Source: Bacillota bacterium
GTDB lineage: Bacteria; Bacillota; Clostridia; Lachnospirales; Lachnospiraceae
DNA length: 27,593 bases
Direction: 5' to 3'
Assembly (NCBI GenBank): GCA_023436225.1
Contig: JAEZKA010000022.1
Span: forward strand, 1-27,593
Part shown: positions 7,887 to 15,936 of the stretch, piece by piece
Layout of the letters: the number at the start of each line of letters is the position of its first letter
Position numbering within the stretch: position 1 is the first letter of the stretch
Translations under genes and position numbers: made by a program
Notes under the pieces: model-generated
The model's input: the letters and a program-made list of their open reading frames with translations, nothing else
What the model was told of the DNA's origin: nothing
Database searches by the model: none

Positions 7887-8876
7887 ATGTTGGGTAGTGA
7901 TATCGGTATTGATTTAGGTACAGCCAGCGTGTTAGTTTATATAAAGGGTAAGGGAGTTGTGTTGAAGGAACCATCGGTTGTGGCTTTTGACAGAGATTCC
8001 AATAAGATTAAGGCAATTGGTGAGGAAGCAAGATTGATGCTTGGAAGAACACCCGGTAATATCGTAGCGGTACGTCCGTTAAGACAGGGTGTTATTTCTG
8101 ATTATACCGTTACCGAGAAGATGCTTAAGTATTTTATCCAGAAGGCAGTTGGCAGACAGAGATTCCGTAAGCCAATCATCAGTGTCTGTGTACCTAGTGG
8201 GGTTACTGAGGTAGAGAAGAAGGCGGTTGAGGACGCTACCTATGCAGCAGGTGCAAGAGACGTGCATATTATTGAAGAGCCGATTGCGGCAGCAATTGGT
8301 GCTGGTATTGATATCTCCAGACCCTGCGGTAATATGATTGTTGATATCGGAGGTGGTACAACCGATATTGCAGTTATCTCTCTCGGAGGTACGGTTGTCA
8401 GCACTTCGGTTAAGATTGCTGGTGATGACTTCGATGATGCAATTGTTCGTTATATGAGAAAGAAGCATAATCTTCTGATTGGTGAACGAACCGCAGAGGA
8501 TATTAAGATAAAAATCGGCTCTGCATTCCGCAGACCGGAATCCGTATCCATGGAGGTTAGAGGACGTAATCTGGTAACCGGTCTTCCCAAGACGATTGCT
8601 GTTACCTCCGAAGAGACAGAGGAAGCATTAAAGGAAACTACCTCCCAGATTGTAGAAGCAGTTCATAGCGTCCTTGAAAAGACTCCTCCGGAACTTGCAG
8701 CAGATATCGCTGACAGAGGAATTGTATTAACCGGTGGTGGTTGTTTATTATACGGATTGGAAGAATTGATAGAAGAGAAGACCGGTATAACGACGATGAC
8801 AGCAGAAGATCCTATGACGGCAGTTGCTATCGGAACCGGTAAATTCGTAGAATTTTTGGCAGGAAAAAGAGACTAG
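7887..8876 (+). CDS. mbl: MreB-family actin-like cell-shape protein, Mbl type
   Basis: 329 aa. It is a cytoplasmic actin homologue whose membrane-bound filaments guide elongasome wall synthesis. ATG 7887 (MLGSDIGIDLGTA) is chosen because AAAGGAG lies just before it; an in-frame ATG at 7866 would place that site inside the gene. Nucleotide-binding motifs are DLGTAS (phosphate 1, about 9-14), DIGGGTTD (phosphate 2, 153-160) and the adenosine motif LTGGGCLL near the C-terminus. The length is standard for MreB/Mbl. Linkage to flhO and flhP matches the B. subtilis mbl-flhO-flhP block, so Mbl is preferred over MreB, although sequence alone separates these paralogues poorly. Confidence 0.93.
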   Translation: MLGSDIGIDLGTASVLVYIKGKGVVLKEPSVVAFDRDSNKIKAIGEEARLMLGRTPGNIVAVRPLRQGVISDYTVTEKMLKYFIQKAVGRQRFRKPIISVCVPSGVTEVEKKAVEDATYAAGARDVHIIEEPIAAAIGAGIDISRPCGNMIVDIGGGTTDIAVISLGGTVVSTSVKIAGDDFDDAIVRYMRKKHNLLIGERTAEDIKIKIGSAFRRPESVSMEVRGRNLVTGLPKTIAVTSEETEEALKETTSQIVEAVHSVLEKTPPELAADIADRGIVLTGGGCLLYGLEELIEEKTGITTMTAEDPMTAVAIGTGKFVEFLAGKRD

Positions 8877-8949
8877 TATGAATTATTGCATAATTCATAC
8901 TTAGAAGTTTGTGCCTGTGTCTTCAAGGTGTAAAAGACACACATGGCAC
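8875..8949. repeat. Two hairpins between mbl and flhO
   Basis: Hairpin one (8875-8902) is AGTATGAATTA, loop TTGCA, TAATTCATACTT; its left arm starts inside the mbl stop codon. Hairpin two (8911-8949) pairs GTGCC and TGTGTCTT with AAGACACA and GGCAC. Neither has a T run. The first hairpin resembles two others after flhO. They may stabilise the mRNA 3' ends of a processed operon transcript or be mobile palindromes. Confidence 0.7.
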
Positions 8950-9004
8950 GTAAGATAAATAGGACACTATTGTTTTTTGAGATTGCGGGAAAGAGGATAA
9001 TGGT

Positions 9005-9778
9005 ATGGTAAGAGGGTTATATACAGCTTATACCGGAATGGTGAACGAGCAAAAAAGGCTGGATATCATCGCAAACAATCTTGCAAATTCGGCTACTGTC
9101 GGTTATAAGGAAGAAAGCGTGACAAGTCAAGCCTTTGATGAGGTACTGACTATTAAGATCAAGGATGCTTCGGAGGCATATAATGATCGACCGATTGGAA
9201 ATATGAGCCTAGGCGTAAAGCTGGGTGAAGTATATACCGATTATGGACAAGGTTCGCTTCGTCAATCCTCGAACACGTATGATTTAGCAATTGAGGGAAA
9301 GGGCTTCTTTTCCTTATCCGTAACAGACAGAGCAGGAAATGTGAGTACAGAGTACACACGAAATGGTTCATTTACCATGACCAAGGACGGTTACATCGTG
9401 GACGAAGAAGGAAATCACCTAATGGGAGAAGGCGGTGAGATACAGATACCTACTGATGCAGCTGCAGTTGTAATTGATACAACCGGCGGAATATATGCGG
9501 ATGGAGTATATGTTGACACATTACAGATCGTAGATTTTGAAGACTATGATTACTTAACCAAACAAGGTGAAACAAGATATCGGGCATTGGAGGGTGCGAC
9601 TGAGGTTGCCTCTAATTCCTTGATAAGACAAGGCTTTACAGAGCAGTCCAATGTTAATGTTGTTTCCGAGATGGTTGAGATGATTACCATAACCAGAGCC
9701 TATGAAGCAAATCAGAAGATTTTGAAATCAATTGATGGTACATTGGATCTTGCAGCAAATTCTGTTGGCAGAGTATAG
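9005..9778 (+). CDS. flhO: Flagellar basal-body rod/hook protein, FlgF/FlgG type (FlhO)
   Basis: 257 aa. It is an axial component of the flagellar rod-hook region, exported through the flagellar type III system and therefore without a signal peptide. The N-terminal motif MVRGLYTAYTGMVNEQKRLD followed by IANNLANSATVGYKEE is the flagellar basal-body rod signature. The centre has DLAIEGKGFFSL and YTRNGSFTMTKDGYIVD of FlgE/F/G proteins. The C-terminus SNVNVVSEMVEMITITRAYEANQKIL is the conserved coiled-coil end. It follows mbl by 128 bases; AGAGGA precedes the start. By synteny it matches B. subtilis FlhO; distal-rod versus proximal-rod placement is inferred. Confidence 0.93.
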   Translation: MVRGLYTAYTGMVNEQKRLDIIANNLANSATVGYKEESVTSQAFDEVLTIKIKDASEAYNDRPIGNMSLGVKLGEVYTDYGQGSLRQSSNTYDLAIEGKGFFSLSVTDRAGNVSTEYTRNGSFTMTKDGYIVDEEGNHLMGEGGEIQIPTDAAAVVIDTTGGIYADGVYVDTLQIVDFEDYDYLTKQGETRYRALEGATEVASNSLIRQGFTEQSNVNVVSEMVEMITITRAYEANQKILKSIDGTLDLAANSVGRV

Positions 9779-9916
9779 TGTGAATTAATAAGCAATTCAC
9801 ACGGAAAGAACTACGAAGTCCGCACAGATGTGCGCACTCCTTGTTCTTCCGGGTTTTGGACTGCATCGAAGATGCAGCATGTTGGTATAGTGTGAATTAA
9901 AAAAATATTAACTCAC
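9776..9916. repeat. Palindromic insert bounded by 16-bp direct repeats, between flhO and flhP
   Basis: GTATAGTGTGAATTAA occurs at the flhO stop (from 9774) and again from 9885. The first copy leads a hairpin GTGTGAATT...AATTCACAC (9778-9802), the second a hairpin GTGTGAATTA...TTAACTCACA (to 9916). Between them lie an imperfect hairpin with GGAAAGAAC...GTTCTTCC and an inner GCACAGATGTGC (9803-9850), and CTGCATCGAAGATGCAG (about 9861-9877). The layout suggests a roughly 111-bp element inserted or duplicated at this point. Confidence 0.75.
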
Positions 9917-9942
9917 AGAAACAATAATGGGAGGAATTGCAT

Positions 9943-10755
9943 ATGATGAGATCCTTGTGGACCGCAGCATCCGGTATGATTTCACAGCAAACGAATGTGG
10001 ACACGATTTCCAACAATTTAGCGAATATTAACACCACAGGGTTTAAGAAAGAAGCTGCAGAGTTTAAATCTTTATTATATCAGACAATACAGGAACAATC
10101 TAATGACAATAACGGGGACGCAAAGCCTTATGGTATTCAAGTAGGACTGGGAGTTCGTAATTCTGCGATTACCTCGCAGTATACACAGGGAACCTTAACT
10201 GAGACGGGGAATGATTTTGACCTTGCCATAGAGGGAAGTGGTTTCTTTATGGTTCAGACTCAGGATGGAGGAACAGCGTATACCAGAAATGGTTCCTTTC
10301 TCCTGACGGTTGGCCCTAACGGAGTAACCCTTGCAAACTCAGATGGTAACCCGGTATTAAATACCGAAATGCAGCCCATCGTGATAGAGGAGCAGTATAC
10401 TGCCACAGAGATTACGATTAATGATCAGGGTGAGCTATGCTATCCGGATGAATCAGGATCAGCTGTACCCATCGGAATCAAGATTGGAGTGGCACAGTTT
10501 AATAATCCCTCGGGACTGGATAAAGGTTCTAACAGCCTTCTTAGGGAGACAGCAGCATCCGGTACTGCACGTCTGGAAGCAACGGATATGGCCTTGACGC
10601 AGAGTAGAATTCGCCAAAGATATCTGGAAAGCTCTAATGTACAGGCAGTTGATGAGATGGTTAACCTGATCGTTGCTCAGCGAGCATATGAGATGAATTC
10701 TAAGATAATTACAGCTTCGGATGAGATGCTTCAGCAAGCAAACAATCTGCGTTAA
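9943..10755 (+). CDS. flhP: Flagellar hook-basal body protein, FlgG type (FlhP)
   Basis: 270 aa. ATG 9943 lies 7 bases after GGGAGGA (9929-9935). A TTG at 9937 overlaps the binding-site region and is less likely; ATG 9946 is also possible. The N-terminus MMRSLWTAASGMISQQTNVD followed by ISNNLANINTTGFKKE is the rod signature with the FlgG-type ASGM. The centre has DLAIEGSGFFMVQ and AYTRNGSFLLT. The C-terminus is SNVQAVDEMVNLIVAQRAYEMNSKII. It is the second of a FlhO/FlhP pair, as in B. subtilis where FlhP is needed for hook assembly. It is likely co-transcribed with the rod-binding gene 47 bases downstream. Confidence 0.94.
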   Translation: MMRSLWTAASGMISQQTNVDTISNNLANINTTGFKKEAAEFKSLLYQTIQEQSNDNNGDAKPYGIQVGLGVRNSAITSQYTQGTLTETGNDFDLAIEGSGFFMVQTQDGGTAYTRNGSFLLTVGPNGVTLANSDGNPVLNTEMQPIVIEEQYTATEITINDQGELCYPDESGSAVPIGIKIGVAQFNNPSGLDKGSNSLLRETAASGTARLEATDMALTQSRIRQRYLESSNVQAVDEMVNLIVAQRAYEMNSKIITASDEMLQQANNLR

Positions 10756-10802
10756 TCTGTTTAGTTGGGTAGCGTCAATGATACCCGGGAATAGGAGGTA
10801 TT

Positions 10803-11138
10803 ATGAGTTTGTCGATCGGAACCAACTCAATCAATTCCATATCATCCAATTACTTATCTAGGGCCTCTAAGACATCCGAAATCGAAGCAACTTTAAAGAA
10901 TAGTGAAAATGCTACGGATGAGGAGTTAATGGAAGCTTGTAAGTCTTTTGAATCCTATCTGCTTGAGCAGGTGTTTAAGGGAATGGAGAAGACGATTATT
11001 AAGGATGAGGAAGAGGAGAATGATTACCTTGCTCAATTTGGTGATAAGCTATACGAGGAGTATGCGAAGGATGCCTCCGAGAATGGCAGCATTGGTATCG
11101 CACAGTTGCTTTACGAATCCATGAAGCGTAATTCATAA
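10803..11138 (+). CDS. FlgJ N-terminal-type rod-binding protein
   Basis: 111 aa. AGGAGGT lies just before ATG 10803. Residues about 37-108 fit the FlgJ-N/rod-binding family (ELMEACKSFESYLLEQVFKGMEKTI, then FGDKLYEEYAKDAS and GIAQLLYESM). In proteobacteria FlgJ also has a muramidase domain; it is absent here, as in many Firmicutes, so wall cutting must come from another enzyme. The family caps and assists rod assembly. The gene closes the mbl-flagellar group, with a terminator-like hairpin 70 bases later. Confidence 0.87.
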   Translation: MSLSIGTNSINSISSNYLSRASKTSEIEATLKNSENATDEELMEACKSFESYLLEQVFKGMEKTIIKDEEEENDYLAQFGDKLYEEYAKDASENGSIGIAQLLYESMKRNS

Positions 11139-11209
11139 TGGCATAGGTAAGCGGATACACAGTCGAAATAGCGGCTACATAAATAGTAAGATATGAATAA
11201 GACGTATCA

Positions 11210-11265
11210 TGTCATTTCACACTGAAATCCGAAACATGGGATGCAGTTGAGATGACATTTTCTTT
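11210..11265 (+). terminator. Terminator at the end of the mbl-flagellar group
   Basis: TGTCATTTCACACTG (11210-11224) pairs with CAGTTGAGATGACA (11244-11257) with small bulges, followed by TTTTCTTT. It ends only a few bases before the recD2 ribosome binding site, so recD2 transcription must either read through it or start inside or near it. Confidence 0.65.
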
Positions 11266-11278
11266 ATAGGAGGCAGTG

Positions 11279-13495
11279 ATGTCAGAGATTGTAGAGGGAT
11301 ATATTGCACGTATCATATATCACAATGATGAAAATGGATATACCGTATTGAGTTTACGTTCAGAGGAAGCTGATTTGACCTGTGTCGGTACCTTTCCTTT
11401 TATCAGTGAGGGTGAATTTATGCAATTCATGGGTGATTATACCGATCATCCTGTTTACGGGCAGCAATTCATCATTGAATCCTACGATCTTAAAGAACCG
11501 GAGGATCTTTATTCTATTGAGCGTTATCTCTGTTCTGGTGCAATAAAAGGAATTGGTGAAGCATTAGCTGGTAGAATTGTGAAGCGCTTCAAGGAGGATA
11601 CCTTCCGGATTATTGAGGAAGAGTCGGAACGACTGGCTGAGATAAAAGGCATCAGTACCCGAATGGCTAGGGAGATCTATTGTCAGTTTGAAGAGAAGAG
11701 AGATATGCGAAGTGCCATGCTGTTTCTTCAGCAATATAATATCTCAGGTAACCTTGCAGTAAAAATCTATACGGAATATGGACAGAGGATGTATGATATT
11801 CTAAAGGAGAATCCCTATCGCCTGGCAGAGGATATCTCCGGGGTCGGATTTAAGACAGCCGATGATATAGCAAGACGAATAGGGATTGGTAATGACTCGG
11901 ATTATCGTATTAAGGCAGGAATTATGTACACGCTGCTTCAGGCAAGCTCGGATGGACATGTATATCTTCCGGAATACGATATGCTACAAAGAGCGAAAGC
12001 ATTACTGATGGCGGAGGAAGAGGCAATTCGAAGACAACTTACTACCCTGACCTTGGAGAAGAAGATCATAATCCAGGATGTGGGAGAGGAAAAGCATATC
12101 TATTCGGCTGTTTATTATTATATGGAGTTGAATATAGCAAGAATGCTTCTCGATTTGAGTATCCGTTATGATGTTCAAGCTGATATTGTACGAAGAAGAG
12201 TTAAGGCAATCGAAGAGCAATTCAAGATAGAGTTGGAGGAACAGCAGAGAACTGCTGTGGCAGAAGCAGCCAGCAATGGTTTTCTGGTAATTACGGGTGG
12301 TCCGGGTACTGGAAAGACCACAACAATTAATGCGATTATAAAATTCTTTGAGTCTGAGGGTATGGATATTTTGTTAGCGGCACCAACGGGACGAGCAGCA
12401 AAGAGAATGACCGAAACAACAGGCTATGAAGCAAAGACCATACATCGCCTTCTTGAGCTTTCAAATATGATCTCTGAGCAGGAAAACAGGTTTAACTTTG
12501 AGCGTAATGAGCTAAATCCCCTTGAGACCGATGTATTGATTATAGATGAGATGTCGATGGTGGATATCAGCTTAATGCATGCATTACTTAAGGCAGTATC
12601 GGTAGGAACAAGGTTGATACTTGTCGGTGATGTAAATCAGCTACCAAGTGTAGGTCCGGGTAATATATTAAGGGACATTATAGATTCACATAGCTTTAAT
12701 GTAGTGAAGCTTTCGAAGATATTCCGACAGGCGGCGGATAGTGACATTATCGTAAATGCGCATAAAATTAATGATGGAGAACAGATCAAGTTGGATAATA
12801 AGAGTCGGGATTTCTTCTTTCTGAAACGAGAGGAATCCAATGTGATTGCAGCTGTTATGATCAACCTGATTAAGAACAAGCTTCCTAATTATGTTAATGC
12901 TACTCCCTTTGATATTCAGGTATTAACTCCGATGCGAAAAGGAGAACTAGGAGTAGAACGCTTGAACCAGCTTCTGCAGCAGGCTCTGAATCCCCCTGCA
13001 AAGGATAAGAGGGAGAAAGAGTATCACGAGATAATCTTTCGAGAAGGTGATAAGGTTATGCAAATCAAGAATAATTATCAGATTACCTGGGAGATTAAGA
13101 ATGACTTTGGCATAACAACTCAAACCGGAACAGGAGTATTCAACGGTGATTGTGGAGTAATCAAGGAAATTAATCTCTTTTCGGAGCATTTGCTGGTGGA
13201 ATTTGATGATAACCGTCTCGTGGATTATAGTTTTAATCAGCTGGAAGAAATCGAACTTGCTTACGCAGTTACAATCCATAAATCTCAAGGTAGTGAATAT
13301 CCCGCTGTTATACTACCAATCCTAGATGGCCCTAAGCTCCTCTTTAACCGAAATCTTTTATATACCGCAGTTACTAGGGCAAAGAATTGTGTGACCATCG
13401 TTGGAAGCGATACAATGCTACAATTCATGATTAATAATAAGAATGAACAGAATCGATATTCGGGTCTACGTGACAGAATTAAAGAAATCGGATAA
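11279..13495 (+). CDS. recD2: RecD2-type ATP-dependent 5'-3' DNA helicase
   Basis: 738 aa, usual RecD2 length. ATG 11279 lies 5 bases after AGGAGG (11268-11273); the GTG at 11276 is too close. An N-terminal OB-like region (about 1-75) is followed by helix-hairpin-helix segments (IKGIGEALAGRI, ISGVGFKTADDIARR). The SF1B core has Walker A GGPGTGKTT (340-348), APTGRAAKRM (368-377), Walker B IIDEMSMVD (421-429) and GDVNQLPSVGPG (450-461). A C-terminal UvrD-C2-like part holds YAVTIHKSQGSEYP (662-675) and LYTAVTRAK (694-702). RecD2 works without RecBC, in replication-fork and mismatch-repair-related processes. It heads the following gene string, though 257 bases separate it from the next gene. Confidence 0.95.
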   Translation: MSEIVEGYIARIIYHNDENGYTVLSLRSEEADLTCVGTFPFISEGEFMQFMGDYTDHPVYGQQFIIESYDLKEPEDLYSIERYLCSGAIKGIGEALAGRIVKRFKEDTFRIIEEESERLAEIKGISTRMAREIYCQFEEKRDMRSAMLFLQQYNISGNLAVKIYTEYGQRMYDILKENPYRLAEDISGVGFKTADDIARRIGIGNDSDYRIKAGIMYTLLQASSDGHVYLPEYDMLQRAKALLMAEEEAIRRQLTTLTLEKKIIIQDVGEEKHIYSAVYYYMELNIARMLLDLSIRYDVQADIVRRRVKAIEEQFKIELEEQQRTAVAEAASNGFLVITGGPGTGKTTTINAIIKFFESEGMDILLAAPTGRAAKRMTETTGYEAKTIHRLLELSNMISEQENRFNFERNELNPLETDVLIIDEMSMVDISLMHALLKAVSVGTRLILVGDVNQLPSVGPGNILRDIIDSHSFNVVKLSKIFRQAADSDIIVNAHKINDGEQIKLDNKSRDFFFLKREESNVIAAVMINLIKNKLPNYVNATPFDIQVLTPMRKGELGVERLNQLLQQALNPPAKDKREKEYHEIIFREGDKVMQIKNNYQITWEIKNDFGITTQTGTGVFNGDCGVIKEINLFSEHLLVEFDDNRLVDYSFNQLEEIELAYAVTIHKSQGSEYPAVILPILDGPKLLFNRNLLYTAVTRAKNCVTIVGSDTMLQFMINNKNEQNRYSGLRDRIKEIG

Positions 13496-13752
13496 AGTAA
13501 CTGTTTCAAAATATTCGAATTAGCTTAGGAGAAGGATAGAAAGCAGATTTTGAGACAGTCACCTTATGAATATCTTTTGCCAAGTAGTACAACATAATAC
13601 CAGTATAGTAATTCTCTTTCGTGATACAATACTCAGGGTCTGTCAGAAGGTTGTTTGTATTAATTTTGTAGTGCATTTTTTTGGTAAATAAGTTATAATA
13701 ATTTAATAAATAAGACAAGGAAAAATATAATTTAGTCTAGGAGGCGATTACA

Positions 13753-14664
13753 TTGGCTGATACAACATTGGTTATTATGGCAGCAGGTATGGGGAGCAGA
13801 TATGGAGGAATTAAGCAATTAGAACCCGTTGGGCCTAGTGGTGAGATTATTATGGATTACTCAATCTATGATGCAATGAAAGCGGGATTTAATAAAGTCG
13901 TTTTTATAATAAGAAAAGACCTTGAAAAGGATTTTAGAGAAATCATCGGTAACCGGATTGAGAAGCTTATTAAGGTGGAATATGTTTTTCAAGAATTGGA
14001 TGCTCTGCCAGAGGGCTTTCATAAGCCGGAAGAACGTACAAAGCCATGGGGTACCGGACAAGCTGTATTATGCTGTAAGGATATCATTAGGGAACCCTTT
14101 GCTGTAATCAATGCGGATGATTATTATGGCAAGGAAGCTTTCAAAATAGTATATCAATTCTTAAATGATTCCTCCTACAAAGAAAATCAATTTTGTATGG
14201 CAGGCTTTATACTGGGTAATACCTTGAGTGAAAACGGCGCAGTTACTCGTGGTGTAAGTAAGGCAAACGAACAAAATAGATTGGTTGATATTGTTGAGAC
14301 TTCAGGAATTGTTCCTGCAGGAGATCATGCCAATGCGAAGAACGCAGCTGGTGAGGATATTACGATCGATCTGAATAGTATCGTTTCTATGAATATGTGG
14401 GGCTTCAAGCCTAGCTTATTTGCGTCCCTAGAGACAGGATTCGTAGAATTTTTATCCAATCTTGGCGATAATGAGCTGAAAAAAGAATATCTGCTTCCTA
14501 CCAAGGTTGGCGAGCTGGTAAAGGAGAATAAAGCAGAGGTCATTGTATTAAAGACATCGGATCGCTGGTTTGGAGTAACCTATAAGGAAGATAAAGAAGC
14601 TGTAGTTAAATCCATTCGTGAACTTATTGATAAGGGAGAATATCCTGTTAAGCTATTCGCATAA
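13753..14664 (+). CDS. Sugar-phosphate nucleotidyltransferase-like protein
   Basis: 303 aa. A TTG start at 13753 is supported by AGGAGG at 13739-13744, 8 bases upstream; no ATG is near. The N-terminal pyrophosphorylase signature LVIMAAGMGSRYGGIKQLEP lies at about 6-25 and a metal-binding type motif VINADDYYG at about 118-126, both of the NTP_transferase (Rossmann-like GT-A) family. No C-terminal left-handed beta-helix follows, so an acyl/acetyltransferase half is lacking. The sugar and nucleotide cannot be named from sequence. Upstream, 13496-13752 holds no convincing gene; a TATAAT at 13694-13699 could be a -10 but lacks a good -35. comFC follows after 17 bases, indicating an operon. Confidence 0.85.
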   Translation: MADTTLVIMAAGMGSRYGGIKQLEPVGPSGEIIMDYSIYDAMKAGFNKVVFIIRKDLEKDFREIIGNRIEKLIKVEYVFQELDALPEGFHKPEERTKPWGTGQAVLCCKDIIREPFAVINADDYYGKEAFKIVYQFLNDSSYKENQFCMAGFILGNTLSENGAVTRGVSKANEQNRLVDIVETSGIVPAGDHANAKNAAGEDITIDLNSIVSMNMWGFKPSLFASLETGFVEFLSNLGDNELKKEYLLPTKVGELVKENKAEVIVLKTSDRWFGVTYKEDKEAVVKSIRELIDKGEYPVKLFA

Positions 14665-14681
14665 GAGAAGAGGAAACGGTC

Positions 14682-15404
14682 TTGTTCCAGACATTACTTG
14701 ATTTGCTTTATCCGGTAAGATGTCCTGTTTGTGGTGAAATAATAATTCCTAAGGACCAGATGATCTGTAAGGGGTGTAAAGAGAAGCTGATCTATATTGG
14801 CGAGCCTAGGTGTAAACGCTGCAGCAAGCCAATTGAGGATGAAGAAAAGGAATATTGCAACGACTGTGAACGTAGGAAATTCCATTATGAGAGAGGTTTT
14901 GCTGTCTGGGTATATGATGATACAATGAAAAATTCCATTGCTGCTTATAAATATCACAGTAAGAAGGAATACAGTAAGTTCTATATTCATGAAATACTCC
15001 GACTTTATAAAGTGGCTCTTCATAAGCTGGCCTTGGATGCAATTGTACCGGTTCCAATCCATCGAAGTAAGTATCTTGAGCGGGGATTTAATCAAGCAGA
15101 ACTCTTAGCGGATGGGATTGGAAAGGATCTTCAGTTACCAGTATTCACCAAATTACTGGTCCGAAATAAAAAGACCTTACCGCAGAAAAAGTTAAGTAAT
15201 AAAGAACGAATGAAGAATCTTTCAGAAGCCTTTGCGGTAAATGAACAATTCTTAAACACCGGAATATCTTCAATTAAAAAAGTATTACTTGTGGATGATA
15301 TTTATACAACAGGAAGTACAGTGGAAGCTTGCTCTAATTTATTGAAATCCCATGGAATAGATGAAGTATATTTTATTGTTTTATGCATAGGAAAAGGCTA
15401 TTAG
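14682..15404 (+). CDS. comFC: ComFC-like phosphoribosyltransferase-fold protein
   Basis: 240 aa. The start is TTG 14682 (MFQTLLDLLYPVRCPVCGE), after GAGGAAA; the first in-frame ATG lies inside the zinc region and is rejected. Cysteine pairs at 14/17, 29/32, 44/47 and 59/62 form two zinc-ribbon-like sites. The PRPP-loop motif VLLVDDIYTTGST lies at 201-213, and VPVPIHRSKYLERGFNQAELLA (about 122-143) is typical of ComF. In Bacillus, ComFC acts with the ComFA ATPase in transforming-DNA uptake. No comFA lies next to it here, so competence is not demonstrated. The next gene follows after 11 bases. Confidence 0.92.
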   Translation: MFQTLLDLLYPVRCPVCGEIIIPKDQMICKGCKEKLIYIGEPRCKRCSKPIEDEEKEYCNDCERRKFHYERGFAVWVYDDTMKNSIAAYKYHSKKEYSKFYIHEILRLYKVALHKLALDAIVPVPIHRSKYLERGFNQAELLADGIGKDLQLPVFTKLLVRNKKTLPQKKLSNKERMKNLSEAFAVNEQFLNTGISSIKKVLLVDDIYTTGSTVEACSNLLKSHGIDEVYFIVLCIGKGY

Positions 15405-15415
15405 GAGGAATAGAT

Positions 15416-15820
15416 ATGGAAGTGAGAAATTGTAAAGGTTGCGGGAAAATATTCAACTATTTGACTGGCCCCCCGTTGTGTCCGTCTTGTGCTCAGTCGC
15501 TGGATGCTAAATTTGAGGAAGTGAAGGAATATGTATATGATCATCCTCGTGTCGGAATGCAAGAGGTTTCTGAAGAAATGGACGTACCAATCGCTCAAAT
15601 CAAGCAATGGATTCGTGAAGAAAGACTTGCTTTTGCTGAGGACTCTATGATTGGTCTGGAATGTGAAAGCTGTGGGGTAACCATTAAAACAGGACGCTAT
15701 TGTAAAGCGTGCAAGGACAAGCTCGCCAAAGGACTGACCAATTTGTACGACAAACCGTATACTGCACAAAAATCGAAGGATCCAAGAGATAATCCAAGAA
15801 TGCGTTTCTTAGATAATTAA
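15416..15820 (+). CDS. yvyF: YvyF-like flagellar-operon zinc-ribbon protein (TIGR03826 type)
   Basis: 134 aa. ATG 15416 follows AGGAGG (15403-15408) by 7 bases. The N-terminal ribbon is CKGCGKIFNYLTGPPLCPSC (Cys 6, 9, 22, 25). The middle is a small helix-turn-helix-like region (VGMQEVSEEMDVPIAQIKQWIREERL). A second cysteine cluster follows (ECESCGV, then YCKACKDKL). The order comFC-yvyF is as in B. subtilis, where yvyF precedes flgM; here the string stops and flgM does not follow. Function is inferred from the family and may be regulation of flagellar genes. Confidence 0.85.
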   Translation: MEVRNCKGCGKIFNYLTGPPLCPSCAQSLDAKFEEVKEYVYDHPRVGMQEVSEEMDVPIAQIKQWIREERLAFAEDSMIGLECESCGVTIKTGRYCKACKDKLAKGLTNLYDKPYTAQKSKDPRDNPRMRFLDN

Positions 15821-15847
15821 AAGAGCGTCAATGCAACAGACGCTCTT
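15821..15847. terminator. Hairpin terminator between convergent yvyF and cvfB
   Basis: AAGAGCGTC (15821-15829) pairs perfectly with GACGCTCTT (15839-15847). On the minus strand the right side runs into TTTT, giving a better terminator for the leftward cvfB unit. On the plus strand the tail CAATAGTAT is poor. It probably serves both convergent units. Confidence 0.7.
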
Positions 15848-15936
15848 CAATAGTATATATGAAATATATCAGATCATTACTCTGAAACGGATTTATTGAT
15901 AACAATAAAATATAATTCACTTCACTTGAGGCAGGG

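Noticed and set aside
13506..13718. 70-codon minus-strand frame between recD2 and the nucleotidyltransferase
   Set aside because: It begins with TTG and lacks a ribosome binding site at that start or at the internal ATG; composition is what AT-rich intergenic DNA gives.
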